A program made the translations under genes and the position numbers. Positions 34,347-44,015 of a DNA stretch of 64,000 nt are shown one piece after another. Source of the stretch: an uncultured Christensenellaceae bacterium (lineage in GTDB: Bacteria > Bacillota > Clostridia > Christensenellales > Borkfalkiaceae); NCBI GenBank assembly GCA_910587365.1, contig CAJUKJ010000005.1, positions 36,366-100,365 on the forward strand, written 5' to 3'. The notes beneath the pieces are model-generated. The model saw nothing but the letters and a program-made list of their open reading frames with translations, was not told the DNA's origin and did not search any database. Position 1 is the stretch's first letter; every line of letters starts with the position of its first letter.

Positions 34347-34392
34347 CAGCGCGTCCGAAGCTATGATAGCTTCGGACGCGTATCTGTTTTAT
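34347..34392. terminator. Bidirectional terminator
   Basis: The perfect stem CGCGTCCGAAGCTA / TAGCTTCGGACGCG between two converging genes, with A- and T-rich flanks. It just touches the end of the EF-G-like gene. Confidence 0.88.
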
Positions 34393-36449
34393 CAACCCTT
34401 CTTAGAGTCGGCAATAATTTTTTCCGCAAGCTGCGGCGGAGCTTCCTCGTACCTTAAAAACTCGCAGGTAAACCTGCCCTGTCCGCGGGTAAGCCCCCTC
34501 AAATCCGTCGAATACTTTGCTATTTCCGCAAGCGGGACTTCGGCTATAACGGTGGTAATATCGCCGTCGGTGCGGCTGTCTGAAATTCTGCCCCTGCGCT
34601 TTGAAACGTCGCCCATAACCGCACCGAGGTATTCTCCGTTAACGGCAACCTTCAACTTCATAACGGGTTCTAAAATGGCGGGGGACGCGTTTTTAATTCC
34701 CTCTTTAAATGCAATTGCCGCCGCGGCTTTGAACGCCATTTCCGAAGAATCTACGTCGTGGTAGCTTCCGTCGTATAAGACCGCCCTTACGCCCGTCACG
34801 GGATAGCCCGCAAGCACGCCCTTTGCCATACATTCTTTCAGTCCCTTTTCCACGGCGGGGATATACTGTCTGGGAACGGCTCCGCCTACCACCTCGTCGC
34901 CGAACGCAAACTGTTCTTCACACGGCTCGAAGCGCACCTTGCAGTGGCCGTATTGCCCGTGTCCTCCGGACTGTTTTTTGTGCTTGCCTTCCGCGTTGGA
35001 AACCGCGCGTATCGTTTCGCGGTAGGGGATGCGGGGTTCGGAAAGCTTTACGTCTATGCCGTAACGCAGTTTTAATTTTTTAGCGAGTATTTCAAGATGT
35101 ATTTCGCCCTGACCGCTTAAAACGAGTTCGCCCGTTTCGGAGTTCTTCTCTACTGCAAATGTGTAGTCCTCCTCGGTCATTTTGGTAAACCCAGCAAACA
35201 TCTTATCTTCCTCGCCCTTGTTTGCCGCCTTTACCGCAAGCGAAAGCGAGGGGCGGGGGAAGCGTATGGGGTCGAAAATCAGCTTTGTGCCTACCGCGCA
35301 AAGCGTGTTGCCTGTATCCGTTGCCGAAAGCTTGTTTACCGCACCGATATCGCCCGCGGTAAGTTCGTTCACAAGTTCGCACTTTTTGCCTTTAAGAATA
35401 AATATCTGACCTATGCGCTCTTCGGTGTCCGTGTTGGGATTGTAAAGCGTCATTCCCGATTTCAGTCTGCCGCGGAATATCTTTATATAGTTCAGTTTTC
35501 CCGAATAGGGGTCGTGTACAGTTTTGAACACCTGTGCGGCGAATGGACCGTCCTCTTCGCAGGCTACATTGACAAGCTCGTCTGCCGAAAGGTCGGTTGC
35601 AAGCGAATTTTTTCTTTCGTTGGCAGTGGGCATATACCTTACTATTTCGTCGAGTAAATTAATTACGCCCCTGTTTTGCAGCGCGCTGCCCGCCATTACG
35701 GGGATAACGTTTCCTGTCGCAATGCCCTTTCTTATGCCGTGTACGGTTTCGTCCTTGGTAAGCTTTCCGTCCTCGAAATATTTATCAAGCAAAAGCTCGT
35801 CGTTCTCGGCGGCGGTTTCCATAAGGCTTGCCTGCATTTCGTCCATTTGACTTTTCAGACTGTCGGGTATTGGAATTTCCTGCGGTCCCTGCGTGGAAAA
35901 TTTATAGCACCTTTCCTGTATGACGTTAAGGTAGCCCGTCATTTTGCCTTCCGCCATAACGGGCAGTTGTATGGGCGCAAGCTTGCCTGCGTATTTTTCT
36001 TCGAGTGCGTGAAGCGTACCCGCGTAGTCTGCGTTGGCTTTATCCATACCGTTAATGAAGATAATGAGCGGTTTGCCGAGTCTGAGGCAGTATTCGACCA
36101 CGCTTTCCGCGCCTATGGGCAAAATACCGTTTGCGCCTATTACAAGCACTGCCGCGCCGCAAGCGGCAAGTCCTTCGTGTCTTTCGCCCTCGAAATCGTA
36201 AAAACCGGGCAAATCGAGTATATTGATTTTTACGCCCTTCCACGTCAGGTTTGCAACCGAAGTGTAAATGGAAAGCTTCTTGCTCTTTTCAAGCTCGTCG
36301 AAGTCCATAACGGTAGTGCCGTCTTCGACCTTGCCCATTCTGTCAATTACCCCGCCGTTCAGAAGCATCGCTTCGCAAAGCGTGGTTTTACCTTCGCCGC
36401 TGTGTCCGATGACTGCGACGTTTCGTATGTCCTTAGCCGTGATATTCAT
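34392..36449 (-). CDS. Elongation factor G-like GTPase (EF-G paralogue)
   Basis: A 685-residue translational GTPase paralogue with the full EF-G domain order. G1 is GHSGEGKTTL (residues 15-24) and G3 is DLPGFYDF near 79-86. The G4 motif, NKxD in nearly all GTPases, reads NGMD near residue 133, so the base-contacting Lys is missing. G5 is AGSALQ near 252. Domains III-V follow with HGQYGHCKV near 475. It is not next to rpsL-rpsG-tuf, so it is not the main EF-G. Its substrate and role are unknown. Confidence 0.88.
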   Translation of the reverse strand: MNITAKDIRNVAVIGHSGEGKTTLCEAMLLNGGVIDRMGKVEDGTTVMDFDELEKSKKLSIYTSVANLTWKGVKINILDLPGFYDFEGERHEGLAACGAAVLVIGANGILPIGAESVVEYCLRLGKPLIIFINGMDKANADYAGTLHALEEKYAGKLAPIQLPVMAEGKMTGYLNVIQERCYKFSTQGPQEIPIPDSLKSQMDEMQASLMETAAENDELLLDKYFEDGKLTKDETVHGIRKGIATGNVIPVMAGSALQNRGVINLLDEIVRYMPTANERKNSLATDLSADELVNVACEEDGPFAAQVFKTVHDPYSGKLNYIKIFRGRLKSGMTLYNPNTDTEERIGQIFILKGKKCELVNELTAGDIGAVNKLSATDTGNTLCAVGTKLIFDPIRFPRPSLSLAVKAANKGEEDKMFAGFTKMTEEDYTFAVEKNSETGELVLSGQGEIHLEILAKKLKLRYGIDVKLSEPRIPYRETIRAVSNAEGKHKKQSGGHGQYGHCKVRFEPCEEQFAFGDEVVGGAVPRQYIPAVEKGLKECMAKGVLAGYPVTGVRAVLYDGSYHDVDSSEMAFKAAAAIAFKEGIKNASPAILEPVMKLKVAVNGEYLGAVMGDVSKRRGRISDSRTDGDITTVIAEVPLAEIAKYSTDLRGLTRGQGRFTCEFLRYEEAPPQLAEKIIADSKKG

Positions 36450-36629
36450 TTTTAACCCCTTATCAACGCGGCGTTCAATCCGCGTATCTTTATTACGCTT
36501 ACGAATGGTTTACTTGCCGCAAATCAACCGAAAAGCGTTTATTGATATTATTATACTATAAGAATTTGATTTTTCAAGGGGCGAAGCGAAATTTAAGTAA
36601 AAAAATTCCAAAAAATATGTATAATTTGT
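36450..36629. other. Gene-free AT-rich spacer
   Basis: The divergent upstream region of the EF-G-like gene and the S10 operon. It holds no repeat that I recognise; the leftward promoter was not pinned down. Confidence 0.4.
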
Positions 36630-36658
36630 TTGACTTTGGGTTGACAAGCTATTATAAT
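36630..36658 (+). promoter_or_regulatory. Main promoter of the S10 ribosomal operon
   Basis: TTGACT, 17 bp and TATAAT. It lies 231 bp before rpsJ, giving a long leader. Confidence 0.8.
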
Positions 36659-36734
36659 GGTTTAGCGTGTCAATATATGTGGCATTACGCCCGTTGACCG
36701 TGTATATAGGGTTGAAGTGTGAAGTTACTGCAAA

Positions 36735-36816
36735 ACAACCGCGAAAAAGTCGGCGGAACAGATAATTTACACTGACAAATGTAGGGGCGCGACCCCTGCG
36801 ACTAACCGCGGCTGTT
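36735..36816 (+). repeat. Family F6 structured element in the S10 leader
   Basis: It starts AACCGCGAAAAAGTCGGCGG and ends TGCGACTAACCGCGGCTG, with an AGGGG/CCCCT hairpin inside, followed by six T. The same start and end sequences frame a shorter element at 49943-50007. It could fold as a leader structure controlling the operon, but no known L4- or S10-type leader is recognised. Confidence 0.5.
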
Positions 36817-36889
36817 TTTTATCGTCAAAGCTGCGATACACACGGTTAAGTTGATATAAAATTTTTGTTAGGATAAAGGAGTTATTAAC

Positions 36890-37189
36890 ATGGCAGGACA
36901 GAAAATCAGAATTAAACTTGCAGCTTACGACCACGAACTCGTTGACCTTGCGGCATCCCGCATCGTCGAAACGATGAAAAAGGGCGGTGCTAAAATTTCG
37001 GGACCCGTTCCCCTTCCCACCGAGAGGGAGATAATTACCATTCTCCGCTCTCCCCATAAATATAAGGACAGCCGCGAGCAGTTCGAACAGAGAACTTATA
37101 AAAGAATTATCGACATCTATACACCCAACGCGAAGCTTTTGGACACCGTACATCTTCCCGCAGGCGTTGATATCAAAATAAAGCTCTAA
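36890..37189 (+). CDS. rpsJ: Ribosomal protein uS10
   Basis: 99 residues. Typical block [20 protein letters not shown] and C-terminal [10 protein letters not shown]. First gene of the cluster, with AAAGGAG upstream. The gap to rplC (262 bp) holds an F2 element that begins at the rpsJ stop codon. Confidence 0.97.
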   Translation: MAGQKIRIKLAAYDHELVDLAASRIVETMKKGGAKISGPVPLPTEREIITILRSPHKYKDSREQFEQRTYKRIIDIYTPNAKLLDTVHLPAGVDIKIKL

Positions 37190-37303
37190 ACGCATATATG
37201 CTTCGCAATACGGCGTTGCACTGTGCTTTCCTAAGTCACTTACCTTTTAGTAAGCTCCTGTCGGAAATGCTCGCGCGCCTTGTCTTGCTTGCATCTCTGT
37301 GTT
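37188..37303 (+). repeat. Family F2 element between rpsJ and rplC
   Basis: An imperfect palindrome of about 115 bp. Nested arms are AAACGCA/TGTGTT, ATGCTTCGCAA/TTGCTTGCAT, GGCG/CGCC, TTTCC/GGAAA and CTTAC/GTAAG at the tip. It starts in the rpsJ stop codon. Confidence 0.85.
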
Positions 37304-37451
37304 CAGATAAAACGAACAAAAAAATTCAGATACTCTACGGAGCGCAGTCGACGATACGTCTTATACCTATTATATAATATAAGGCGCAGGCGGCGGAACG
37401 GCGGGACGCGGTATCTCAGAATATAAAAAATAAAACGGAGGAACTTTATCA

Positions 37452-38081
37452 ATGAATAAAGCAATCATCGGACGTAAAGCGGGTATGACCCAGATTTTTA
37501 CTCCGGAAGGGAAAGTCATTCCCGTAACCGTAATCGAGGCAGGTCCCTGCCCTGTGGTTCAAATCAAAACTGTTGAAAAGGACGGCTACGCCGCTTTGAA
37601 GCTCGGTTTTGACGAAGCTAAGGAAAAATCGCTTACGAAACCCGAACTCGGTCAGTTCAAGAAAGCAGGCGTTAAGCCTTGCAAGGTTATGAAGGAATTC
37701 CGCCTTGCTGACCTTTCTTCATACGAGGTAGGTAAGGAAATTAAAGTTGACGTATTCGCGGCAGGCGACAAGGTGGACGTTCACGGCGTTACCAAGGGTC
37801 ACGGCTATTCGGGCGTCATCAAAAGATGGAACCAGCACAGACTTAAAGAAACCCACGGCGTAGGTCCCGTACACAGAGAACCGGGTTCAATGGGCGCGAA
37901 CAGCTCGCCTTCGAGGGTTTTCAAGAATAAGCACCTTGCCGGTCAGTACGGCGTTGAAAACGTAACCGTCCAGAACCTCGAAATCGTGAGAGTGGACGCG
38001 GAGAGAAACTGCCTCTTGATTAAAGGCTCGGTTCCCGGAGCGAACGGCAGCGTCGTAACTATCAACGACACCGTTAAATAA
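37452..38081 (+). CDS. rplC: Ribosomal protein uL3
   Basis: 209 residues. N-terminal [12 protein letters not shown] and the central [10 protein letters not shown] with [14 protein letters not shown] are diagnostic; the latter loop reaches towards the peptidyl-transferase centre. GGAGG lies 8 bases before the ATG. Confidence 0.97.
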   Translation: MNKAIIGRKAGMTQIFTPEGKVIPVTVIEAGPCPVVQIKTVEKDGYAALKLGFDEAKEKSLTKPELGQFKKAGVKPCKVMKEFRLADLSSYEVGKEIKVDVFAAGDKVDVHGVTKGHGYSGVIKRWNQHRLKETHGVGPVHREPGSMGANSSPSRVFKNKHLAGQYGVENVTVQNLEIVRVDAERNCLLIKGSVPGANGSVVTINDTVK

Positions 38082-38092
38082 GGAGAAGAGAG

Positions 38093-38719
38093 ATGCCTAA
38101 AATTAATGTTTATAAGATGGACGGCAAAGAAGCCGGCACGATAGATTTAAGCGACAAGGTATTCGGCGCGGAATATAACGAACCGCTCATTCATCAGGCG
38201 GTCGTAACCCGTCTTGCCAATGAAAGACAGGGTACAAAGTCAACCCTTACCCGCACGGAAGTGCGCGGCGGCGGAAGAAAGCCTTGGAGACAGAAGGGTA
38301 CCGGTAATGCCCGTCAGGGTTCAATAAGAGCTCCCCAGTGGATAAAGGGCGGCGTCGTGTTCGCACCCAAGAGCCGCGACTTTTCCAAGGATATGAATAA
38401 AAAGGCAAAGACTGCCGCACTTATTTCCGCACTTTCCAAAAAGGTTGCCGACGGCGAGCTTCTTGTTGTTGACAAGCTTGAAGTAAAGGAAGGCAAAACT
38501 AAGGAAATGGCGGCTTTCCAGAAAGCTTTGAAGCTGGACAAGACGGCTGTCGTAGTTATGGATAACGACGACGTAAAGGTAATCCGCGCAGCGGCTAACC
38601 TTGAAAAGCTTTCCACCTTGCCCGTACAGCAGATATCCACTTACGAAGTGGTTGCCAACGCTAAGATAGTATTAACCAAAGCGGCGGTTGAAAAAATAGA
38701 GGAGGTCTACGGAGAGTAA
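38093..38719 (+). CDS. rplD: Ribosomal protein uL4
   Basis: 208 residues. The extended tunnel-lining loop is KSTLTRTEVRGGGRKPWRQK with TGNARQGSIRAP. Its stop overlaps the start of rplW by one base. In other bacteria L4 also represses the operon. Confidence 0.97.
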   Translation: MPKINVYKMDGKEAGTIDLSDKVFGAEYNEPLIHQAVVTRLANERQGTKSTLTRTEVRGGGRKPWRQKGTGNARQGSIRAPQWIKGGVVFAPKSRDFSKDMNKKAKTAALISALSKKVADGELLVVDKLEVKEGKTKEMAAFQKALKLDKTAVVVMDNDDVKVIRAAANLEKLSTLPVQQISTYEVVANAKIVLTKAAVEKIEEVYGE

Positions 38720-39060
38720 TGGTTGCAGAAGATATCATTTTAAAACCCGTCCTCACTGAAAAGGGATACGACGGCATTAACGCTCCCGAAATTCCCAAGA
38801 GCGGCAAGTATAAAGGCGATCAGAAGATCAGCGGAATGAAATATACTTTCATCGTTGCTAAATCGGCAACGAAGACGCAGGTTAAGCTTGCAGTCGAAAA
38901 GCTTTTCGGCGTTACGGTTGAATATGTAAACACCGTAAATTGCAAGGGCAAGCTCAAAAGAATGGGCAGAAACGAAGGTTATACATCCGACTATAAGAAG
39001 GCAATCGTTCAGCTTACGGCTGACTCAAAGGCGATTGAGTTCTTCAACTCGTTATCGTAA
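38719..39060 (+). CDS. rplW: Ribosomal protein uL23
   Basis: 113 residues. The core starts IILKPVLTEKGYD and includes the loop KGKLKRMGRNEGYTSDYKKA. About 18 extra residues (INAPEIPKSGKYKGDQKI) are inserted between the first helix and the YTFIV strand compared with the common length of 95. L23 sits at the exit tunnel where SRP and trigger factor dock. Confidence 0.96.
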   Translation: MVAEDIILKPVLTEKGYDGINAPEIPKSGKYKGDQKISGMKYTFIVAKSATKTQVKLAVEKLFGVTVEYVNTVNCKGKLKRMGRNEGYTSDYKKAIVQLTADSKAIEFFNSLS

Positions 39061-39072
39061 GGAGAAAGAGAA

Positions 39073-39900
39073 ATGGCAGTAAAAAGGTATAAACCCACAT
39101 CGCCGGCGCGCCGTTTTATGACGGTAAGCGCGTATACCGAGCTTTCGGGCGATAAACCCGAAAGAAGCTTACTTCACGATAAGCGCAAGTCGGGCGGCAG
39201 AAACAATCAAGGCAAAATAACCGTTCGTCATATCGGCGGCGGCAACAGAATCAAATACAGAATAATAGACTTCAAGCGCAATAAGGACGGTATCCCCGCA
39301 ACGGTTAAGAGTATCCAGTACGACCCCAACAGGTCTGCGCACATCGCGCTTCTTGCCTATGCCGACGGCGAAAAGAGGTATATCCTCGCGCCCGTAGGGC
39401 TTAACGTCGGCGACAAGGTTCTTTCGGGACCTAACGCAGACATCAAGGCAGGTAACTCGCTCGCGCTTGCGGATATTCCCGTAGGTACCGTGGTTCACGC
39501 AATCGAATTGCAGCCCGGCCGTGGTGCGCAGATTGCCCGTGCGGCAGGCATTTCCGCCCAGATTATGGCAAAGGAAGGTGCTTATGCAACCCTCAAAATG
39601 CCCTCGGGAGAAATGAGATACGTACCCGTTAAGTGCAAAGCCACTATCGGACAGGTCGGCAACGTCGAGCATGAAATCATCCACCTCGGCAAAGCAGGCA
39701 AGACGAGATATCTCGGCGTTAAACCCACAGTCCGCGGTTCGGTTATGAACCCTTGCGACCACCCTCACGGCGGCGGCGAAGGCAAGAGTCCCGTCGGACA
39801 CGCAGGTCCTATGACCCCTTGGGGCAAGCCTGCTCTGGGTTATAAGACAAGAAAGAAGAAGAATCCTACTTCCAAGTTTATCTTGAAGAGAATTAATTAA
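39073..39900 (+). CDS. rplB: Ribosomal protein uL2
   Basis: 275 residues, normal length. Contains [17 protein letters not shown] and the conserved C-terminal [14 protein letters not shown] loop with the histidine close to the peptidyl-transferase centre. Good AGGAG upstream. Confidence 0.97.
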   Translation: MAVKRYKPTSPARRFMTVSAYTELSGDKPERSLLHDKRKSGGRNNQGKITVRHIGGGNRIKYRIIDFKRNKDGIPATVKSIQYDPNRSAHIALLAYADGEKRYILAPVGLNVGDKVLSGPNADIKAGNSLALADIPVGTVVHAIELQPGRGAQIARAAGISAQIMAKEGAYATLKMPSGEMRYVPVKCKATIGQVGNVEHEIIHLGKAGKTRYLGVKPTVRGSVMNPCDHPHGGGEGKSPVGHAGPMTPWGKPALGYKTRKKKNPTSKFILKRIN

Positions 39901-39914
39901 AGGAGGAATAAATA

Positions 39915-40187
39915 ATGTCAAGAAGCGTTAAGAAAGGACCTTATGCCGAAGAAAGACTTATGGCAAGAATCGAGGCGATGAACGCTGCCGGCGAGAAGAA
40001 AGTCGTTAAGACTTGGTCGCGCGCGACAACGATATTCCCCCAGATGGTTGGACACACAATTGCGGTTTACGACGGAAGAAAACACGTTCCCGTATACGTA
40101 ACCGAAGATATGGTAGGTTGCAAGCTCGGCGAGTTCGCACCTACGAGAACGTTCAAGGGACATGCGGCAAAAACCGCCAAGAAGTAA
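39915..40187 (+). CDS. rpsS: Ribosomal protein uS19
   Basis: 90 residues. [15 protein letters not shown] at the start and [20 protein letters not shown] in the middle are diagnostic. AGGAGG precedes the ATG. Confidence 0.97.
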   Translation: MSRSVKKGPYAEERLMARIEAMNAAGEKKVVKTWSRATTIFPQMVGHTIAVYDGRKHVPVYVTEDMVGCKLGEFAPTRTFKGHAAKTAKK

Positions 40188-40199
40188 GGAGTTTGAGTT

Positions 40200-40589
40200 A
40201 TGGCAAGCAATATGAATAAAAAAGTTGAAAGAATTGCCGCAACAAAGGATAAGCGTCCTTACGCAACGGCGAAATATTTAAGACTTTCTCCCTACAAGGT
40301 AAGGACGGTACTCGCCCTTATCCGCGGGAAGTCGGTTGAAGAGGCAGAGGCAATTCTTACCTACTGTAACAAGGGCGGCAGCGAAGAGGTTAAAAAAGTT
40401 CTTCTTTCCGCAGCAGCCAACGCAGAACACAATAACGGTATGGACAGGGGCGATTTAGTCGTCGCCGAAGCTTTTGCAGACGGCGGTCCCCACTTAAAGA
40501 GAATGCAGCCCGTATCCAAGGGACGCGGACATGCGATTTTGAAGAGAACGAGCCACGTCACCGTAATACTCGACGCGAAGAAGGTATAA
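40200..40589 (+). CDS. rplV: Ribosomal protein uL22
   Basis: 129 residues. It carries RLSPYKVRTVLALIRGKSVE and the tunnel-lining hairpin AFADGGPHLKRMQPVSKGRG. About 15 N-terminal residues precede the usual start; a later Met is possible but has no better ribosome site. Confidence 0.95.
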   Translation: MASNMNKKVERIAATKDKRPYATAKYLRLSPYKVRTVLALIRGKSVEEAEAILTYCNKGGSEEVKKVLLSAAANAEHNNGMDRGDLVVAEAFADGGPHLKRMQPVSKGRGHAILKRTSHVTVILDAKKV

Positions 40590-40600
40590 GGAGAAGATAT

Positions 40601-41272
40601 ATGGGACAAAAAGTTAATCCTCACGGTTTAAGGGTCGGCGTTATCAAGCCCTGGGATACCCAGTGGTACGCAGACAAGAAAACGTTCGGTGCAAACCTTA
40701 AAGAAGACAACGAAATCCGTACCTTTATAAAGAAGAAGTATTACGATGCTGCTATAAGCAAAATTACCATCGTAAGGGCGGCAAACAAAGTCGAAGTCGG
40801 CATTTATACAGGCCGTCCCGGCGTGCTTATCGGTAAAGCGGGTTCCGAAATCGAAGTAATTAAGAAGGACCTTTCAAAGCTTACGAAAGGCAAGGCAATT
40901 ATAATAAACGTCAGAAAGGTTGAAAAAATCGACCAGGACGCTCAGCTTGTTGCGGAAGCGGTTGCTTCCCAGCTTGAAAAGCGTGTATCTTACAGAAGGG
41001 CTGTAAAACAGCAGATTTCAAAAGTTTCCAAGACGGGCGTCAAGGGCGTTAAAATTACCGTCGGCGGCAGACTTGACGGAAGAGAAATCGCAGGCAGCGA
41101 AAGCTATCACGACGGTTCAATTCCCCTTCAAACGATACGTGCTGACATTGATTACGGCTTTGCGGAAGCTCATACCACTTTCGGCGTATTGGGCATTAAG
41201 TGCTGGATTTATAAGGGCGAAGTCCTTTCCGGTGCCAAGAAGCTGATAATCTCGGACGGAGGCGAAGAATAA
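40601..41272 (+). CDS. rpsC: Ribosomal protein uS3
   Basis: 223 residues. It begins [19 protein letters not shown]. The KH domain carries [15 protein letters not shown] and the C-terminal domain [11 protein letters not shown]. Forms part of the mRNA entry site. Confidence 0.97.
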   Translation: MGQKVNPHGLRVGVIKPWDTQWYADKKTFGANLKEDNEIRTFIKKKYYDAAISKITIVRAANKVEVGIYTGRPGVLIGKAGSEIEVIKKDLSKLTKGKAIIINVRKVEKIDQDAQLVAEAVASQLEKRVSYRRAVKQQISKVSKTGVKGVKITVGGRLDGREIAGSESYHDGSIPLQTIRADIDYGFAEAHTTFGVLGIKCWIYKGEVLSGAKKLIISDGGEE

Positions 41273-41273
41273 T

Positions 41274-41708
41274 ATGTTAATCCCTAAGAGAGTTAAAAGA
41301 AGAAGACAGCACCGCGGCAGAATGAAGGGTACTGCGCAGAAGGGCAACAAGATTGCTTACGGCGAGTACGGACTTGTAGCCGAAGAGTGCGCGTGGATAA
41401 CTTCAAACCAGATAGAGGCTGCCCGTATCGCGATGACAAGATTCATCAAGCGTGGCGGTAAGGTATGGATAGATATATTCCCCCACAAGCCCATCACAAA
41501 GAAGCCCGCTGAAACCCGTATGGGTTCAGGTAAAGGCTCGGTTGAATACTGGGTAGCGGTTGTTAAACCCGGCAGAGTAATGTTTGAAATGGCGGGGGTA
41601 CCCGAAGATATTGCAAGGGAAGCAATGCGCCTTGCAAGTCACAAGCTTCCTATCAAGTGCAAGTTTGTAAAGAAAGAAGCAGAAGGCGGTGAAGCTAATG
41701 AAGGCTAA
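41274..41708 (+). CDS. rplP: Ribosomal protein uL16
   Basis: 144 residues. [19 protein letters not shown] at the start and [20 protein letters not shown] near residue 82 are diagnostic. It starts one base after rpsC, and its end overlaps rpmC by 11 bases. Confidence 0.97.
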   Translation: MLIPKRVKRRRQHRGRMKGTAQKGNKIAYGEYGLVAEECAWITSNQIEAARIAMTRFIKRGGKVWIDIFPHKPITKKPAETRMGSGKGSVEYWVAVVKPGRVMFEMAGVPEDIAREAMRLASHKLPIKCKFVKKEAEGGEANEG

Positions 41709-41892
41709 AGAAATTGTTAATTTAAGCGACGAAGAACTCGACAAAAAGCTCAAAGAGCTTAAAACTGAGCTTTTCAATCTTCGCTTCCGCCACGCAAGCG
41801 GTCAGCTTGAAAATCCCCTGTCGATAAACCTCGTTAAAAAGGATATCGCACGCGTGAACACGGTAATCCGTGCAAGGCAGTTAAAGGCGTAA
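41698..41892 (+). CDS. rpmC: Ribosomal protein uL29
   Basis: 64 residues: [18 protein letters not shown], then [16 protein letters not shown]. The start at 41698 is chosen because it gives the family N-terminus; an in-frame GTG lies three codons upstream. It overlaps rplP. Confidence 0.95.
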   Translation: MKAKEIVNLSDEELDKKLKELKTELFNLRFRHASGQLENPLSINLVKKDIARVNTVIRARQLKA

Positions 41893-41904
41893 GGAGGCAC
41901 AAAG

Positions 41905-42162
41905 ATGGAAGAAAGAAATCTTCGTAAAGAGAGAGTGGGTATCGTAGTTTCCGACAAAATGGACAAAACGGTAGTCGTTGCCGTCCGCGAAAACCGCAAG
42001 CACCCCCTCTATAAAAAGACGATAACGAGAACGACCCGTTTCAAGGCGCACGACGAAAACAACGAGTGCGGCGAGGGCGATACGGTCAGAATAGTGGAAA
42101 CGCGCAAGCTGTCCAAGGATAAGAACTGGCGCGTGGCTGAGATAGTCGAAAAAGCAAAATAA
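41905..42162 (+). CDS. rpsQ: Ribosomal protein uS17
   Basis: 85 residues: [18 protein letters not shown] and [11 protein letters not shown] are typical. Followed by a 263-bp gap filled by an F2 element. Confidence 0.97.
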   Translation: MEERNLRKERVGIVVSDKMDKTVVVAVRENRKHPLYKKTITRTTRFKAHDENNECGEGDTVRIVETRKLSKDKNWRVAEIVEKAK

Positions 42163-42165
42163 TTC

Positions 42166-42285
42166 AAAACTCATATATACTTCGCAATACGGCGTTGCGT
42201 TCCGTGTTTCCTCGGTCACATACTTCGGTGTATGCTCCCTCGGAAATACTCGCGCGCCTTGTCTTGCTCGTATCTCTGAGTTTTA
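42166..42285 (+). repeat. Family F2 element between rpsQ and rplN
   Basis: Outer arms AAAACTCA / TGAGTTTT are perfect and private to this copy. Next are ATAC/GTAT, GCAA/TTGC, GGCG/CGCC, and the tip CATAC/GTATG. Compared with the rpsJ copy, paired positions change together (ATGC/GCAT to ATAC/GTAT). From 42286 to 42425 nothing else is recognised. Confidence 0.88.
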
Positions 42286-42425
42286 GGATATCAGACAAAA
42301 ATTAGGTATGATTGCAGGCTCTTGCGCTCAAAGGAGAGCGGGGTTCTCAGCTTCGTTTATATGGGCGCGGCGCAATCCTCTGCAAATAACAACAAAGTTG
42401 TAAGTTCAAAAATAGGAGAGTTTTT

Positions 42426-42794
42426 ATGATACAACCTCAGACAAGGCTCAAAGCCGCAGACAACAGCGGCGCAAAAGAGCTTATGTGTATAAAGGTGCTT
42501 GGCGGTTCTTTCAGAAAGACCGCAAACATCGGCGACGTTATCGTATGTTCTGTCAAAACTGCTAACCCCGGCGGCGCAGTTAAGAAGGGCGAAGTAGTAA
42601 AAGCGGTAATCGTGCGCACTTCAAAAGGCATCAGACGCGACGACGGCACGTATATCAGATTCGACGACAACGCCGCAGTCATAATAGGCAATAACCAGGA
42701 ACCGCGCGGTACGCGTATCTTTGGACCGATTGCAAGAGAATTGAGAGAAAAGAATTATATGAAGATTATATCTCTCGCACCCGAAGTTCTTTAA
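42426..42794 (+). CDS. rplN: Ribosomal protein uL14
   Basis: 122 residues: [20 protein letters not shown] and [20 protein letters not shown] are diagnostic. GGAGAG ribosome site. Confidence 0.97.
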   Translation: MIQPQTRLKAADNSGAKELMCIKVLGGSFRKTANIGDVIVCSVKTANPGGAVKKGEVVKAVIVRTSKGIRRDDGTYIRFDDNAAVIIGNNQEPRGTRIFGPIARELREKNYMKIISLAPEVL

Positions 42795-42806
42795 GGAGAA
42801 AAAGCT

Positions 42807-43232
42807 ATGAACGTAAAATTGAATGATAATGTAGTAGTTATCACCGGTAAGTATGCGGGCAAGCAGGGCAAGGTAGTTGCAACTTCTCCCAAGAACGGTA
42901 CGGTAACAGTCGAAGGCGTAAACCTTCACAAAAAGGCAAAGAAAGCAAGAAAGGCAAACGAGGTTTCCAAAATTATCGAAATAGAAGCACCTATCGACGT
43001 TTCAAACGTAATGGTGGTTTGTTCTTCGTGCAGCAAGGCTATCCGCGTTAAGTACAACGTGGAAGGCAAAATCAAGCACAGGGTTTGTCCCAAGTGCGGT
43101 GCGGTACTCGATAAGGCGTTTGCAAAAGCGGCAAAAGCCGCCAAGAAAGAAGAAGCTCCTAAAAAGCGTGTAAGAAAACGCGCTAAGAAGGAGGAAGCCG
43201 AAACCGCTGAAAGCGGCAATACGGCTGAGTAA
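42807..43232 (+). CDS. rplX: Ribosomal protein uL24 with extended tail
   Basis: 141 residues against about 103-110 usually. The KOW motif is in [17 protein letters not shown]. The CSSC and CPKC pairs (about residues 72 and 93) can bind zinc. The extra C-terminal 35 residues are Ala/Lys/Glu-rich. Strong ribosome site AAGGAG. Confidence 0.95.
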   Translation: MNVKLNDNVVVITGKYAGKQGKVVATSPKNGTVTVEGVNLHKKAKKARKANEVSKIIEIEAPIDVSNVMVVCSSCSKAIRVKYNVEGKIKHRVCPKCGAVLDKAFAKAAKAAKKEEAPKKRVRKRAKKEEAETAESGNTAE

Positions 43233-43243
43233 GGAGGGGCGTT

Positions 43244-43801
43244 ATGGCAGAGAAAGTTTACAAATCGAGAGTAGTAGAAAATTACGAAAAGCAAGTCGTC
43301 CCCGCACTTACAAGTAAATTCGGTTATAAAAACCCGATGCAGGTTCCCAAACTTGTAAAAATAGTTATCAGCTCGGGTTTAGGCGACATAAAGGATAATG
43401 CGAAGTCCATCCAGATGGCGCAGAACGAAATCAAGATTATTACGGGACAGCAGCCCGTGCTTTGCAAGGCGAAGAAATCAGTCGCAAACTTCAAAGTGCG
43501 CGAAGGAATGCCCATAGGTATCAAGGTTACGCTCCGCGGTCAGATGATGTACAACTTCTACGACAAGTTCGTATCCATCGCGCTTCCCCGCGTTCGCGAC
43601 TTCCGCGGCGTTCCCGCAGACAGCTTCGACGGCAAGGGAAATTACTGTATGGGCGTTAAGGAACAGCTTATCTTCCCCGAAATCCAGTACGACCAGGTTG
43701 AGAAGATAAGAGGTATGGACATCTGCTTCGTTACCACCGCAAAGACGGATGAAGAAGCCAGAGAGCTTTTAAGGGCAATGGGTATGCCCTTCAAGAAGTA
43801 A
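43244..43801 (+). CDS. rplE: Ribosomal protein uL5
   Basis: 185 residues: [19 protein letters not shown] and the 5S rRNA/P-site region [16 protein letters not shown] block ([20 protein letters not shown]) are present. Normal length. Confidence 0.97.
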   Translation: MAEKVYKSRVVENYEKQVVPALTSKFGYKNPMQVPKLVKIVISSGLGDIKDNAKSIQMAQNEIKIITGQQPVLCKAKKSVANFKVREGMPIGIKVTLRGQMMYNFYDKFVSIALPRVRDFRGVPADSFDGKGNYCMGVKEQLIFPEIQYDQVEKIRGMDICFVTTAKTDEEARELLRAMGMPFKK

Positions 43802-43812
43802 GGAGAATATTT

Positions 43813-43998
43813 ATGGCAAAGAAAGCAATGATAAATAAGCAGCAAAAGCCTGCTAAATACTCCACGAGAGCATATACGAGATGTTCTATATGCGGAAGAC
43901 CCCACGCGGTTCTCAGAAAGTACGGAGTTTGCCGTATCTGTTTCAGAAACCTTGCTTACAAGGGACAAATTCCCGGCGTTAAAAAATCGAGTTGGTAA
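43813..43998 (+). CDS. rpsN: Ribosomal protein uS14, zinc-binding type Z
   Basis: 61 residues with the zinc ligands CSIC and CRIC (residues 24-27 and 39-42). The short, C+ form is typical of Bacillota. Ends [18 protein letters not shown]. Confidence 0.97.
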   Translation: MAKKAMINKQQKPAKYSTRAYTRCSICGRPHAVLRKYGVCRICFRNLAYKGQIPGVKKSSW

Positions 43999-44015
43999 GA
44001 GGGAGGTAAGAAGTT

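Noticed and set aside
34392..36449. The main elongation factor G (fusA)
   Set aside because: It has an altered G4 motif, lies opposite to the ribosomal operon and lacks the rpsL-rpsG-tuf context, so a paralogue is more likely.
36630..36652. TTGACA at 36641 as the -35 box of the S10 promoter
   Set aside because: It would leave only 6 bp to the TATAAT. The TTGACT at 36630 gives the correct 17-bp spacer.
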